Shown here: positions 28,263 to 35,602 of the stretch, piece after piece
Numbering within the stretch: the first letter of the stretch is position 1
How the letters are laid out: each line of letters starts with the position of its first letter
Origin: Nesterenkonia halophila
Lineage (GTDB): Bacteria > Actinomycetota > Actinomycetes > Actinomycetales > Micrococcaceae
NCBI RefSeq assembly: GCF_009467795.1
Contig: NZ_WIAX01000013.1
Coordinates: 1 to 64,000 of the forward strand
Direction: 5' to 3'
DNA: 64,000 bases
Position numbers and translations under genes: made by a program
The notes under the pieces: generated by a model
Databases searched by the model: none
Told to the model about the DNA's origin: nothing
The model's input: the letters and a program-made list of their open reading frames with translations, nothing else

Positions 28263-28630
28263 GGGCTGCTCCTGCCGCGCGTGGACTCCGACCATGCGGG
28301 GCATCGCCGCCCCGCGAGGTGCTGTCCATCACTGCATATCACTGCCGACCGCTCCGGGGAAGGACGGAGCTCCGAGCCTGGACCGGACCCGGCACTCCTG
28401 CACAGCCTCCGATTCCTGCACAGGCGGCAGTGCGCCGCCGAGGACACGCCGGTTCCTCCCCATCGGAGACCCTCCGGCTTCTCGCGGCGCCGGGCGAGGA
28501 GAAGGATCACACCCAGCGCCGCGGGGATCCGCCGCCGGCGCGGACCGATCACCACCACTCGCCGCCGCCCGGCCTCGGCCCCTCCGGAGCGACACGGAGC
28601 CCGGCCGCCCGGCGGGAAAGGAGCAGGACC
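28263..28630. other. Divergent regulatory region between alcohol dehydrogenase and pilin genes
   Basis: About 370 bp without a gene. It holds a hairpin in the dehydrogenase leader (GCGGGGC/GCCCCGC, 28296-28315), a short direct repeat of ATCACTGC at 28328 and 28338, and the 18-bp-spaced CCTGCACAG repeats described separately. A strong ribosome-binding site (AAAGGAG) for the pilin-like gene lies at its right end. Confidence 0.6.
28377..28424 (+). promoter_or_regulatory. Direct-repeat cluster upstream of the pilin operon
   Basis: CCTGCACAG at 28397-28405 and CCTGCACAGG at 28415-28424 are exactly 18 bp apart, with a degenerate copy CCTGGACCGG at 28377-28386. Each is itself a near-palindrome (CCTG-N2-CAGG). 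Almost the same arrangement occurs upstream of the other half of the Tad locus (38193-38238). The spacer bases are partly conserved too, so a shared binding site for one regulator is likely. Confidence 0.65.
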
Positions 28631-28990
28631 ATGACCACCGCCATCACCGCCGCCCGACCCGAGGAGGCCCGAGCATCTGTCCAGGACAGCGCCTCGGCCG
28701 CCGCAGGCGCCGCCGCCCCGGCCCCCGGCCGCGCGTCGCCGTCGGCCGCCAGCGGTGCACCCGCCCCCGGATCCGCCGGCCCCGCTGAGGCCGACCGCCG
28801 GATGCGCCGCACCGACGAGGCCCGTCGTCGGGCCGAGCTCTGGGCCGAGGAGGACGGCCTCGCCACCGCCGAGTACGGCATCGTGATGCTCGCCGCCGTG
28901 GGCTTCGCCGGTCTGCTCGTGGCCGTGCTGTCCTCCGGCGAGGTCCAGGAGATGCTGCACGGCATCGTCGAGCAGGCGCTGAGCCGCTGA
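28631..28990 (+). CDS. Flp pilin-like DUF4244 protein
   Basis: A 119-residue protein. A long Ala/Pro-rich cytoplasmic-type N-terminus (about 65 residues) precedes a prepilin-like segment EEDGLATAEYGIVMLAA, where cleavage after Gly would leave Glu at +5, as in Flp pilins. One hydrophobic helix and a short tail follow. DUF4244 proteins occupy the pilin position of actinobacterial Tad loci. AAAGGAG precedes the ATG by 7 bp. First of three plus-strand genes. No prepilin peptidase is encoded in the window. Confidence 0.8.
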   Translation: MTTAITAARPEEARASVQDSASAAAGAAAPAPGRASPSAASGAPAPGSAGPAEADRRMRRTDEARRRAELWAEEDGLATAEYGIVMLAAVGFAGLLVAVLSSGEVQEMLHGIVEQALSR

Positions 28991-28995
28991 ACACT

Positions 28996-29550
28996 GTGGA
29001 CTCAGGTCAGCGCGCCACGATGGGAGTCGCGACAGGCCCTGGGGCCGCGCCTCGGGCGGGATCGTCGGCCAGTTCGCGGGCCGGCGACCCCGCTCGGCGG
29101 GCGCTCGACGCACCCGACGCAGCCAAAGTGCCCGGCCGTCGACGGCGCCCTCGGACGGCCGGCGAGCGCGGCGCGGTCACCGGCGAGTTCGCCGCCGCGC
29201 TGCCCGCGGCCGTGCTGGTGCTGATGCTGCTGATCAGCCTCGCGATGCACGGCGCCGCGCAGGTCTCGCTCGAGGACGGCGTTCGAGCGGCGGCCCGCGA
29301 GACCGCCCGGGGCGCGGACGAGGCGACGGCGATCGAGACCGCCCGGCGGGTCGCCGACGAGGAGCTCGAGGTCTCGATCACCCGCGACGGCGACTATGCC
29401 CGCGTCAGGGCCGTCCGGCCCGTGCGGATCCTCGGACTGGTGGAGGTCGCGCTGGAGCAGACCGCCGAGGCCGAGCTGCCGGTGGAGCATCTGCCGCCTG
29501 CGGAGGTGCCGGCGGGTCCGGAGCCGGCGACGAGCGGAGACGGGTCGTGA
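28996..29550 (+). CDS. tadE: TadE-like pseudopilin
   Basis: A 184-residue protein. A Gly/Arg-rich N-terminus precedes a class III prepilin segment ERGAVTGEFAAALPA, in which processing after Gly places Glu at +5. It is followed by one transmembrane helix and an extracellular domain of about 100 residues with VRAVRPVRILGLVEV. By family it is a minor pseudopilin of the Tad assembly. The start is uncertain (GTG 28996, ATG 29020 or a later GTG), as none has a clear ribosome-binding site. It is 5 bp after the pilin gene and overlaps the next gene. Confidence 0.8.
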   Translation: MDSGQRATMGVATGPGAAPRAGSSASSRAGDPARRALDAPDAAKVPGRRRRPRTAGERGAVTGEFAAALPAAVLVLMLLISLAMHGAAQVSLEDGVRAAARETARGADEATAIETARRVADEELEVSITRDGDYARVRAVRPVRILGLVEVALEQTAEAELPVEHLPPAEVPAGPEPATSGDGS

Positions 29551-29951
29551 CGCGGACGGCCGGGCGGAGGACCGGCGCCGCGAGGACGACCGTCGCAGGC
29601 GGCGACCGGGGATCCGGAACAGTGCTGGTGCTGGCCGGCGCCCTCGTGCTGCTGATGCTGCTGGCGACGGTGGTCCTGCTCGGCGCCGCCGCGACCGGCG
29701 GAGCGCGGGCCGCCCGGGCGGCCGATCTGGCGGCGCTGGCCGGCGCCGACGTCGCCCGCGGGCTGGCGCCGGGAGACCCCTGCACCGTCGCTGAACAGGT
29801 CGCTCGGCGCAATGGTGCCGAGCTCACCGCATGCCGTGTCATCGGCGCGGACGGCACGGAAGTCCTCGTCGTCGTCCGCCGCGCCGTGGGCGGCGCCGCC
29901 GGCGAGACGCTCGAGGCGACGGGCACCTCGCGCGCCGGACCGCCGCGGTGA
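29547..29951 (+). CDS. TadE/TadG-like protein (Rv3654c type)
   Basis: A 134-residue protein with the N-terminal block GDRGSGTVLVLAGALVLLML, one transmembrane helix and a small outer domain containing two cysteines. It corresponds to the secretion-neighbourhood TadE-like proteins that close actinobacterial Tad operons. The GTG start overlaps the tadE stop (GTGA). The stop is only 3 bp from the convergent tetR gene, and no terminator is visible between them. Confidence 0.75.
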   Translation: MTRTAGRRTGAARTTVAGGDRGSGTVLVLAGALVLLMLLATVVLLGAAATGGARAARAADLAALAGADVARGLAPGDPCTVAEQVARRNGAELTACRVIGADGTEVLVVVRRAVGGAAGETLEATGTSRAGPPR

Positions 29952-29954
29952 TGC

Positions 29955-30533
29955 TCAGCCGCCGACCATCCCGGGCACACCCTCGAGGGCGCGCGCGTAG
30001 ATCCGATCGCGTGCCGTGCGCGTGCCCGGGATCAGGCCGTTGAGCTCGAGGCTCACCAGACCATGGACCAGCCCCCAGATGCTCAGCGCCTGCGTCTCGA
30101 CCTCGTCCGCATCGGACGTGACGAGACACCGCGCCACCGCCTCGCGCAGCATCGCGAAGGTCGGAGCGTCCACGGGCCGGCCGCGCCCTTCATCGGGGGC
30201 CGTCGCGCCGAACATCACCTGGTAGAAGCGCGGGCTGTCGAGGGCGAACGCGCGATAGGCGACGCCGAGGCCGCGCAGGTCCTGCCACGGCGAGCCCGAC
30301 GTCGGGACGGCCGAGAGGTGCTCGCCGAACCGCTCGAAGCCCTCGGCGACGACGGCGGAGACCAGCTCCTCGCGGCCGCCGAAGAGCGAATAGATCGCCG
30401 CAGTGGACGTCTCCGCCGCCGCGGCGACGGTGCGCAGCGACACCGCAGGCGCCCCCTGGTCGGCGATCATCCGGGAGGTCTCCTCCAGCAGCCGCCGCCG
30501 GACGGTCTCGTCATGGATGCGCGGTCGAGCCAT
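29955..30533 (-). CDS. TetR-family transcriptional regulator
   Basis: A 192-residue repressor. The N-terminal helix-turn-helix includes VSLRTVAAAAETSTAAIYSLFGGREELV. The C-terminal domain contains the conserved WGLVHGLVSLELNG of the WHG/TetR_C_33 type. TAGACT (30545-30540) ends so that A of the ATG is the expected +1, and no ribosome-binding site is seen, so it is probably leaderless. A perfect palindrome in the intergenic region is the likely operator. It controls itself and the divergent membrane protein gene, by inference. Confidence 0.85.
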   Translation of the reverse strand: MARPRIHDETVRRRLLEETSRMIADQGAPAVSLRTVAAAAETSTAAIYSLFGGREELVSAVVAEGFERFGEHLSAVPTSGSPWQDLRGLGVAYRAFALDSPRFYQVMFGATAPDEGRGRPVDAPTFAMLREAVARCLVTSDADEVETQALSIWGLVHGLVSLELNGLIPGTRTARDRIYARALEGVPGMVGG

Positions 30534-30566
30534 GGCGGCAGTCTAATCCTTGACAGCAGTTTCCAC

Positions 30567-30586
30567 ACACTGTTCTATAACAGTGT
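30567..30586. promoter_or_regulatory. TetR operator palindrome and divergent promoters
   Basis: ACACTGTT-CTAT-AACAGTGT is a perfect 8-bp-arm inverted repeat in the 54 bp just upstream of tetR. It covers the -10 region of the plus-strand gene (TTGACA at 30550-30555; TATAAC at 30576-30581) and the -35 region of tetR. This is the expected geometry for repression of both genes. Confidence 0.75.
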
Positions 30587-30659
30587 CATGATTCATAGCG
30601 CCCTCGGCTCCGGTCGGAGACCCGCGCTCCGCCGCCCGAGGAGCACCCAGGGGGACAGG

Positions 30660-31070
30660 ATGCTCGACCTCTCCGAACCCGCCCGCGTCACCGCCGGGAT
30701 CGCCGTCCTCGCGGCGATCACTGTGACCACGGGCGGACATTTCCTGACCCGCGTCGTCACCGGCCGGGTGCCGACCACCGACTTCCAGACCGCCTTCTTC
30801 CGCGCCGGCCACGCCCACGCGGGCGTGCTGATCACCCTCGGGCTGGTCTGCCTGCTGCTCACCGAAGCCACTGGGCTCACCGGCGGGTGGCAGTGGCTGG
30901 CACGCACCGGCGTGCTCGTCGCCGCGATCGTCATGCCCGCCGGCTTCTTCTTCTCGGCGATGGGCACCGGCCGCACCGCCCCGAGCCGGTGGGTCGTGCT
31001 GCTCTGGACCGGGGCGGTGTTCCTCGCCGCCGGCCTGGCCGCGCTCGGCGTCGGGCTGCTGATCAGCTGA
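30660..31070 (+). CDS. Four-helix membrane protein, probably TetR-controlled
   Basis: A 136-residue integral membrane protein with four hydrophobic helices. Conserved-looking polar residues are in FFRAGHAHAGVLITLGL and MPAGFFFSAMG. I do not recognise a characterised family. The start at 30660 has AGGGGGA closely upstream. An alternative is ATG 30588, which sits exactly at the expected +1 of the promoter and would add a basic 24-residue N-terminus. The divergent tetR and shared operator suggest induction by a small molecule, possibly a lipophilic compound. This is inference. Confidence 0.6.
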   Translation: MLDLSEPARVTAGIAVLAAITVTTGGHFLTRVVTGRVPTTDFQTAFFRAGHAHAGVLITLGLVCLLLTEATGLTGGWQWLARTGVLVAAIVMPAGFFFSAMGTGRTAPSRWVVLLWTGAVFLAAGLAALGVGLLIS

Positions 31071-31128
31071 GCAGCCCCGGCGCACGCACTGCTGACCGTC
31101 GCGGAGCCCACCGTCTAGTCTCGACTCC

Positions 31129-31872
31129 ATGAGCCTCGACACCACGATCCCGCTCTACGACGACTCGCGGCTGAGCCGCGTGCTCTGCGTCGCCGCCCAC
31201 CCCGACGACCTCGAGTACGGCACCTCGGCGGCGGTCGCCCGCTGGACGGCCCGCGGGCTCCACGTCTCCTACCTGCTGCTCACCTCCGGCGAGGCGGGCA
31301 TGCGCAGCCGGGACCCGGAGGAGGTCGGCCCGCTGCGCGCCGCCGAGCAGCGGCGCGCCTGCGCGCTGGTCGGCGTCGACGACCTGCTCATCCTGGACCT
31401 GCCCGACGGCACGCTGCAGGCCGATGTGGAGACCCGTCGACGCATCGCCCGTCGCATCCGCGAAGTCCGTCCCGAACTGGTGGTCACCCAGCCCTGGGAC
31501 CTGCACGTCCCCTGGGGCCTGAACCACGCCGACCACCGGGCCGCCGGGATCGCGACCGTCGACGCCGTCCGCGATGCGGACAACCCCTGGGTCTTCCGCG
31601 ACTTGATGGAGCAGGAGCACCTGGAGCCGTGGGCGGTGTCGGAGCTGATGGTCATCGGCGCCGATCCCGCCACGCATCTCATAGACGTCGGCGGCGCGCC
31701 GCTGGAGCAGGGCATCGCCTCCCTCGAGGCGCATGAGGAGTACCTCGCCGAACTCGGCGACGCCGGGGACGTGCGGGGCATGCTCGAGTCCGCGATGGCC
31801 GAGGCAGCCGCAGCGTCCGACGTCGCCGGCCCGACCCATGCGCTCGGCGCGACGGTCCACCGAATGGCGTGA
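31129..31872 (+). CDS. PIG-L/LmbE-family deacetylase
   Basis: A 247-residue zinc-dependent N-acetyl hydrolase of the MshB/Mca type. The metal and catalytic residues are in AAHPDDLEYG, and a distal His is in WGLNHADHRAAG. Such enzymes deacetylate N-acetylglucosaminyl groups or cleave mycothiol conjugates; the substrate here is unknown. TAGTCT ends 7 bases before the ATG, there is no ribosome-binding site, and a leaderless message is likely. The HxlR gene faces it on the other strand. Confidence 0.78.
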   Translation: MSLDTTIPLYDDSRLSRVLCVAAHPDDLEYGTSAAVARWTARGLHVSYLLLTSGEAGMRSRDPEEVGPLRAAEQRRACALVGVDDLLILDLPDGTLQADVETRRRIARRIREVRPELVVTQPWDLHVPWGLNHADHRAAGIATVDAVRDADNPWVFRDLMEQEHLEPWAVSELMVIGADPATHLIDVGGAPLEQGIASLEAHEEYLAELGDAGDVRGMLESAMAEAAAASDVAGPTHALGATVHRMA

Positions 31873-31920
31873 ATCCCGGCCGGGGCCGCGAGACCGCCGC
31901 CAGCGACCATGCGCCCCGAC

Positions 31921-32268
31921 TCAGGCAGGCCGCTGAGACGCCGTCCGCGCCTCGAAGTGCTCGCCCCAGGCGTCCATGGCCGTCACGACCGGGTGCAGAC
32001 TGCGGCCCAGCTCGGTCAGCGAGTACTCCACCTTCGGCGGCACCTGCTCGTAGACGGTCCGGGCGACGACGCCGTCCTCCTCCAGCTCGCGCAGCTGGCG
32101 TGTGAGGGTCTTGCGATTGGCCCGCGGCACCAGCCGACCGAGCTCGCCGAACCGACGCGGCCCGTCGAAGAGATGCTTGACCACGGTGAGCTTCCACGCG
32201 CCGCCGAGCACCGACACCGCCACCTCCACCGGGCACACCTGACGCGCCCGCTGCACGGGAAGTCGCAT
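31921..32268 (-). CDS. HxlR-family transcriptional regulator
   Basis: A 115-residue winged-helix protein. CPVEVAVSVLGGAWKLTVVK and PRANRKTLTRQLRELEEDGV are the HxlR signature, and the single Cys near the N-terminus could sense thiol-reactive or electrophilic compounds. The start at 32268 has AAGGAGG 5 bp upstream. It is divergent from an FMN quinone reductase gene with a short dyad between them, an arrangement known for YodB/HxlR-type regulators of quinone detoxification. Confidence 0.85.
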   Translation of the reverse strand: MRLPVQRARQVCPVEVAVSVLGGAWKLTVVKHLFDGPRRFGELGRLVPRANRKTLTRQLRELEEDGVVARTVYEQVPPKVEYSLTELGRSLHPVVTAMDAWGEHFEARTASQRPA

Positions 32269-32313
32269 CCTCGCCTCCTTCTCCGCTCGCCGGCGGGACC
32301 CCGTAACCCGCAG

Positions 32314-32327
32314 GGACATTATTGTCC
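32314..32327. promoter_or_regulatory. Candidate HxlR operator
   Basis: GGACA-TTAT-TGTCC is a perfect 5-bp-arm inverted repeat in the 98 bp between the divergent regulator and reductase. A second short palindrome, GTAC-T-GTAC, follows at 32327-32335, partly overlapping a -10-like TACACT for the reductase. Confidence 0.5.
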
Positions 32328-32366
32328 GTACTGTACACTGACTCCCTGTCTGCTGACACTGGTGGC

Positions 32367-33209
32367 ATGGACACCGACCACATCACGGCATCGCCGGCGG
32401 GGCGCGCCGAGCCGGCGGCCGATCCGGCAGAGGCTCCGCGGACTGTGCTCTGGGTGAGCGCGCATCCCGAGCCCGACTCGCTGACCGGAAGTCTGCGCCG
32501 GCACGGCATGGAGGTGCTGCGCCGCCGCGGCCACACCGTCCTGGAATCCGACCTCCACGCGATGGCCTGGGACCCGGTGGTCCGAGCCGAGACGCTGGAC
32601 ACCCGTCCGGCGCCCCGGCCAGTGCAGATCACTCGGCAGGGACGGTCTGCTCAGCTGGCCGGCACCCAGCCGCCGGACGTGGCCGCCGAGCAGCAGAAGC
32701 TGCGTGGCGCCGACGCGCTCGTCGTGCAGTTCCCGCTCTGGTGGTACGGGATGCCGGCGATCCTGAAGGGCTGGTTCGACCGGGTCTTCGTCTCCGGCTT
32801 CGCCTTCGGCACGGACCCGGACACCGGTCGCCGGCTGCGCTTCGAGCAGGGCCCCTTCCGCGGCACCCGCGCGCTGGCGGCGATCACGCTCGGCGACCGA
32901 GCCGCATCGATCGGACCTCGGGGCAAGAGCGGCGAGCTGGAGGAGCTGCTCTTCGGCCTGCTCCACGGCACGTTCGCCTACACCGGGATGGACGCGCTGA
33001 GACCGTGGGCGCTGCCCAGCGCCGACTTCACCGACGAGGACAGCTGGCCGGAGGCCGCCGGATCCCTCGCCCGGCGGCTGGAAGGGCTCTTCGCCGAGGA
33101 GCCGCTCCCCTACCGCGAACAGTTCACCGGGGACTACACCGAGGAGTGGGCGCTGCGCGAGGAGATCCGCCCCGGCCAGACCGGACTGTCAGTGCATCTG
33201 CACCGCTGA
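32367..33209 (+). CDS. NAD(P)H quinone oxidoreductase, flavodoxin-like fold
   Basis: A 280-residue FMN/FAD enzyme of the NQO1/MdaB/KefF family. The N-terminal strand and phosphate-binding turn are VLWVSAHPEPDSLTGSL. The conserved core is ADALVVQFPLWWYGMPAILKGWFDRVF, split by family as QFPLWWYGMPA plus KGWFDRVF. It performs two-electron reduction of quinones or related electrophiles. The reductase is divergent from hxlR and likely de-repressed on quinone stress. No clear ribosome-binding site precedes ATG 32367; an upstream ATG (32322) lies within the presumed promoter. Confidence 0.82.
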   Translation: MDTDHITASPAGRAEPAADPAEAPRTVLWVSAHPEPDSLTGSLRRHGMEVLRRRGHTVLESDLHAMAWDPVVRAETLDTRPAPRPVQITRQGRSAQLAGTQPPDVAAEQQKLRGADALVVQFPLWWYGMPAILKGWFDRVFVSGFAFGTDPDTGRRLRFEQGPFRGTRALAAITLGDRAASIGPRGKSGELEELLFGLLHGTFAYTGMDALRPWALPSADFTDEDSWPEAAGSLARRLEGLFAEEPLPYREQFTGDYTEEWALREEIRPGQTGLSVHLHR

Positions 33210-33240
33210 CGCGCCGCCGGCGGTCCGGCATGCTGGAGTC

Positions 33241-33948
33241 ATGCGGATGTTCGCCAGCCTCGTGCCGCCCCGTCCGGCGCTCGACGACCTGGAGACGGCC
33301 CTGGCCGCGCTGCCTCCGACCGAGGAGGAGACGCCGGCCCTGCGCTGGGTGCCCGCGCACCAGCGCCACATCACGCTGGCCTTCCACGGAGACGTCCCGG
33401 ACCAGGAGACCGAGCGGATCCGCACCGAGCTGGCGACGCTCGCCTCCCTGACGCCTCCGCCGATTCTGCGGCTCGCCGGCGCCGGGATGTTCTCCGACCG
33501 GGTGCTCTGGGCCGGTGTGCAGGCTCGAGGTCCCGGGGGCGCGTCGTCTTCCGGACCGGCCGAGACGACCCGCGACCCGCTGGTGGAGCTGATGATCGCC
33601 TGCCGCGACGCCGTCTCCGAGGACGGCCGACGGCGGCGCCCGGGGGTCGGTGCTCCGGGGGCGGCGGACGCGGCCGCCTCGCCGGCATCGACCTCGTCCG
33701 TGCCGACGGAGGACGCCTGGGACTCGGACTCGCCGGCCGAGGACCCTGTGCCGCATCTGACTCTGGCCCGCTCGTCGCGGGGCGGAGTCGGCGTCGAGCA
33801 GCTCCGACGCCGCGCAGCGGAGCTCGCCGACTATACCGGCCCCGAGTGGCGGGCCGGCGCGCTGCTGCTGATGCGCTCCCAGCTCGGCGCCGGCCCTCGC
33901 GGCACGGCGCACCACACGGTGGTCGCCGAGCTGCCGCTGGCCGGCTGA
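33241..33948 (+). CDS. thpR: RNA 2',3'-cyclic phosphodiesterase (2H family)
   Basis: A 235-residue 2H phosphoesterase. The two HxTx motifs are HITL (in HQRHITLAFHG) and HLTL (in VPHLTLARSS). The N-terminus MRMFASLVPP is typical for ThpR/LigT, which open 2',3'-cyclic phosphate ends of RNA in the cytoplasm. Between the motifs is a low-complexity Ala/Gly/Ser/Asp-rich insert of about 60 residues, making it longer than the usual 180-190. GGAG lies only 2-3 bp before the ATG. It ends 31 bp from the convergent tadC. Confidence 0.85.
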   Translation: MRMFASLVPPRPALDDLETALAALPPTEEETPALRWVPAHQRHITLAFHGDVPDQETERIRTELATLASLTPPPILRLAGAGMFSDRVLWAGVQARGPGGASSSGPAETTRDPLVELMIACRDAVSEDGRRRRPGVGAPGAADAAASPASTSSVPTEDAWDSDSPAEDPVPHLTLARSSRGGVGVEQLRRRAAELADYTGPEWRAGALLLMRSQLGAGPRGTAHHTVVAELPLAG

Positions 33949-33978
33949 CCCGCCATCCGTGCCGCCGTCGCGGCGGGA

Positions 33979-34788
33979 TCACCCGCCCAGCGCGCCGTCG
34001 ACCACCTGCGGCAGCAGGCCGAGGACGACGGGCATCACGCCGAGGAGGATGAAGGCCGGCAGGAAGCAGATCCCCAGCGGCAGCACCATGCGCACGCCCA
34101 GTCGGGCCACCTGCCGTTCTGCCGCGTGCCGGCGCGCGGACCGCAGCCGGACCGCGCCGATCTGCAGCAGTTCGGTGCTGGGAGCCCCGGTGCCGTGGGC
34201 GAAGGCCAGCTGCTCGCCGAGGTCGCACAGCGGCCGGAGGCGTGAGTCCGTCTCCTCGCGACGGCCGGGGAGACGGGACAGCAATGCGCCGAGCCCGCCG
34301 CCGACGTGCCCTCGGCGCAGTTCGGCCCAGGCCTCGTCCCAGCCGGCACCGGCGGCCAGCGCTCGGTGCACGGCGCTCAGCGGCTCCGCGCCGGGCACCG
34401 TCCGGGCGAGGCGGTCCAGCGACGCCTCGATCCCGGAACCGGCCGCGAGCAGCGCGGAGACCAGATCCACCAGCAGCGCCGCATCAGGCGCCTCCCCGGG
34501 GACGGCGCCAGGGGCGTGACCGGAGGCGACGTCGGCGGTGACGCCCGACATCGAGGAGGAGGCATCCCGCGCCGAGGCCGGGCGGAGCCGTCGCCTGCGC
34601 CCGGCGAGGCCCCGGTCTGCGCCGCGTCGTCGCGCGACCCGCTCGACGGCATGGCCTCCGGCAGGACGCGCCGGAAGGACCAGCAGCCCGGCCGCCAGCC
34701 CGACCAGCAGTCCGCCGAGCATCGCAGCCGATGCAGCAGGGCGGAGGGCGGCGAGCATCGCCGGCGACTCGAAGAGCACGTCACCCAT
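33979..34788 (-). CDS. tadC: TadC-like type II/IV secretion inner-membrane protein
   Basis: A 269-residue T2SSF-domain protein. Two N-terminal transmembrane helices and a cytoplasmic segment with ALLVDLVSALLAAGSGIEASL precede two C-terminal helices in LPLGICFLPAFILLGVMPVV. With TadB it forms the inner-membrane platform driven by the TadA ATPase. The start overlaps the tadB stop by 8 bp. It is last in the minus-strand Tad operon; in other actinobacteria the pilin and TadE genes would follow directly, but here they are on the opposite strand 4 kb away. Confidence 0.82.
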   Translation of the reverse strand: MGDVLFESPAMLAALRPAASAAMLGGLLVGLAAGLLVLPARPAGGHAVERVARRRGADRGLAGRRRRLRPASARDASSSMSGVTADVASGHAPGAVPGEAPDAALLVDLVSALLAAGSGIEASLDRLARTVPGAEPLSAVHRALAAGAGWDEAWAELRRGHVGGGLGALLSRLPGRREETDSRLRPLCDLGEQLAFAHGTGAPSTELLQIGAVRLRSARRHAAERQVARLGVRMVLPLGICFLPAFILLGVMPVVLGLLPQVVDGALGG

Positions 34789-35602
34789 GCGGCATCGCCG
34801 CCCGCATCATTCCCCGGCCCCACCACCATCCGGCGGCCAGCAGCGCCGTGCCGAGCACCAGACAGCCAGATCCGACGCCGCCATCGAACAGCAGTGAGAA
34901 GGCGTCGGCGCCCATGACCTGCCCCAGTCCGACGCCGGCGAGCGGCAGCAGCACCAGGATCAGCTGGGTGGTCTGCGGCCCGGCGACCGCTGTGCGGATC
35001 GAGGCATGCAGCTCGGCGTCCTCCTCGGCCGCGGCGGCCAGCCGACGGGCGAGCTCGGCCAGCGGAGCTCCGGTCTCTTCGGACAGGGCGACCGCCCCGC
35101 GCAGCCGGTCCAGGACCTCGCCCAACGCCCGTGCCCCGTCCGGGGACAGCCCGAGGGCCGCGGCCTGGTCCCGTGTTCTGCGACCGGCGCGGCGCAGCCC
35201 GACCGCGGCCCCGTCGCCTGCGGCCTCGGCGCGAGCGACGTCGGCACAGACCGCCGCCAGCGGATGCGACTCCCCGAGCCGTCCCCAGTGGTCGCGGAGG
35301 TCGCCCCAGGCCTGGCCGGGCGAGCGCCCGGACTGCAGCAGCGCGGCCAGCTGACGCAGCAGCTCGGCGACGTCGCGGCGCAGGGTCTCGCCGGAGGACC
35401 GCCGGCCCTGCCGCCGTCCGAGCCGCGAGCGCACGCGCCGCGCGATCCCCGACCGGGCACGGCTCGACGCACCCGAGATCCCCGCCGAGGCACGGTGACG
35501 GGCCGCCGGCGGCGTCGGAATCAGCATCACCACGGCGACGAGCGCGCAGCCTCCGCCGAGCAACAGCATCGCGCCGCGGCCGACGCCGGGGAGCTCATCC
35601 AT
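34781..35602 (-). CDS. tadB: TadB-like type II/IV secretion inner-membrane protein
   Basis: A 273-residue protein with a T2SSF domain (ELLRQLAALLQSGRSPGQAW, then LSEETGAPLAELARRLAAAA) and terminal transmembrane helices. Partner of TadC. The start at 35602 has GGAG 7 bp upstream and overlaps the tadA stop by 8 bp; the longer frame is rejected. Confidence 0.82.
   Translation of the reverse strand: MDELPGVGRGAMLLLGGGCALVAVVMLIPTPPAARHRASAGISGASSRARSGIARRVRSRLGRRQGRRSSGETLRRDVAELLRQLAALLQSGRSPGQAWGDLRDHWGRLGESHPLAAVCADVARAEAAGDGAAVGLRRAGRRTRDQAAALGLSPDGARALGEVLDRLRGAVALSEETGAPLAELARRLAAAAEEDAELHASIRTAVAGPQTTQLILVLLPLAGVGLGQVMGADAFSLLFDGGVGSGCLVLGTALLAAGWWWGRGMMRAAMPHG

Noticed and set aside
28377-28424. 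CCTGCACAG repeats as part of a coding sequence
   Set aside because: Open frames cross them, but the pilin-like gene has a clear ribosome-binding site at 28631 and the cpaE-like gene at 38103, leaving the repeats in upstream DNA in both cases.
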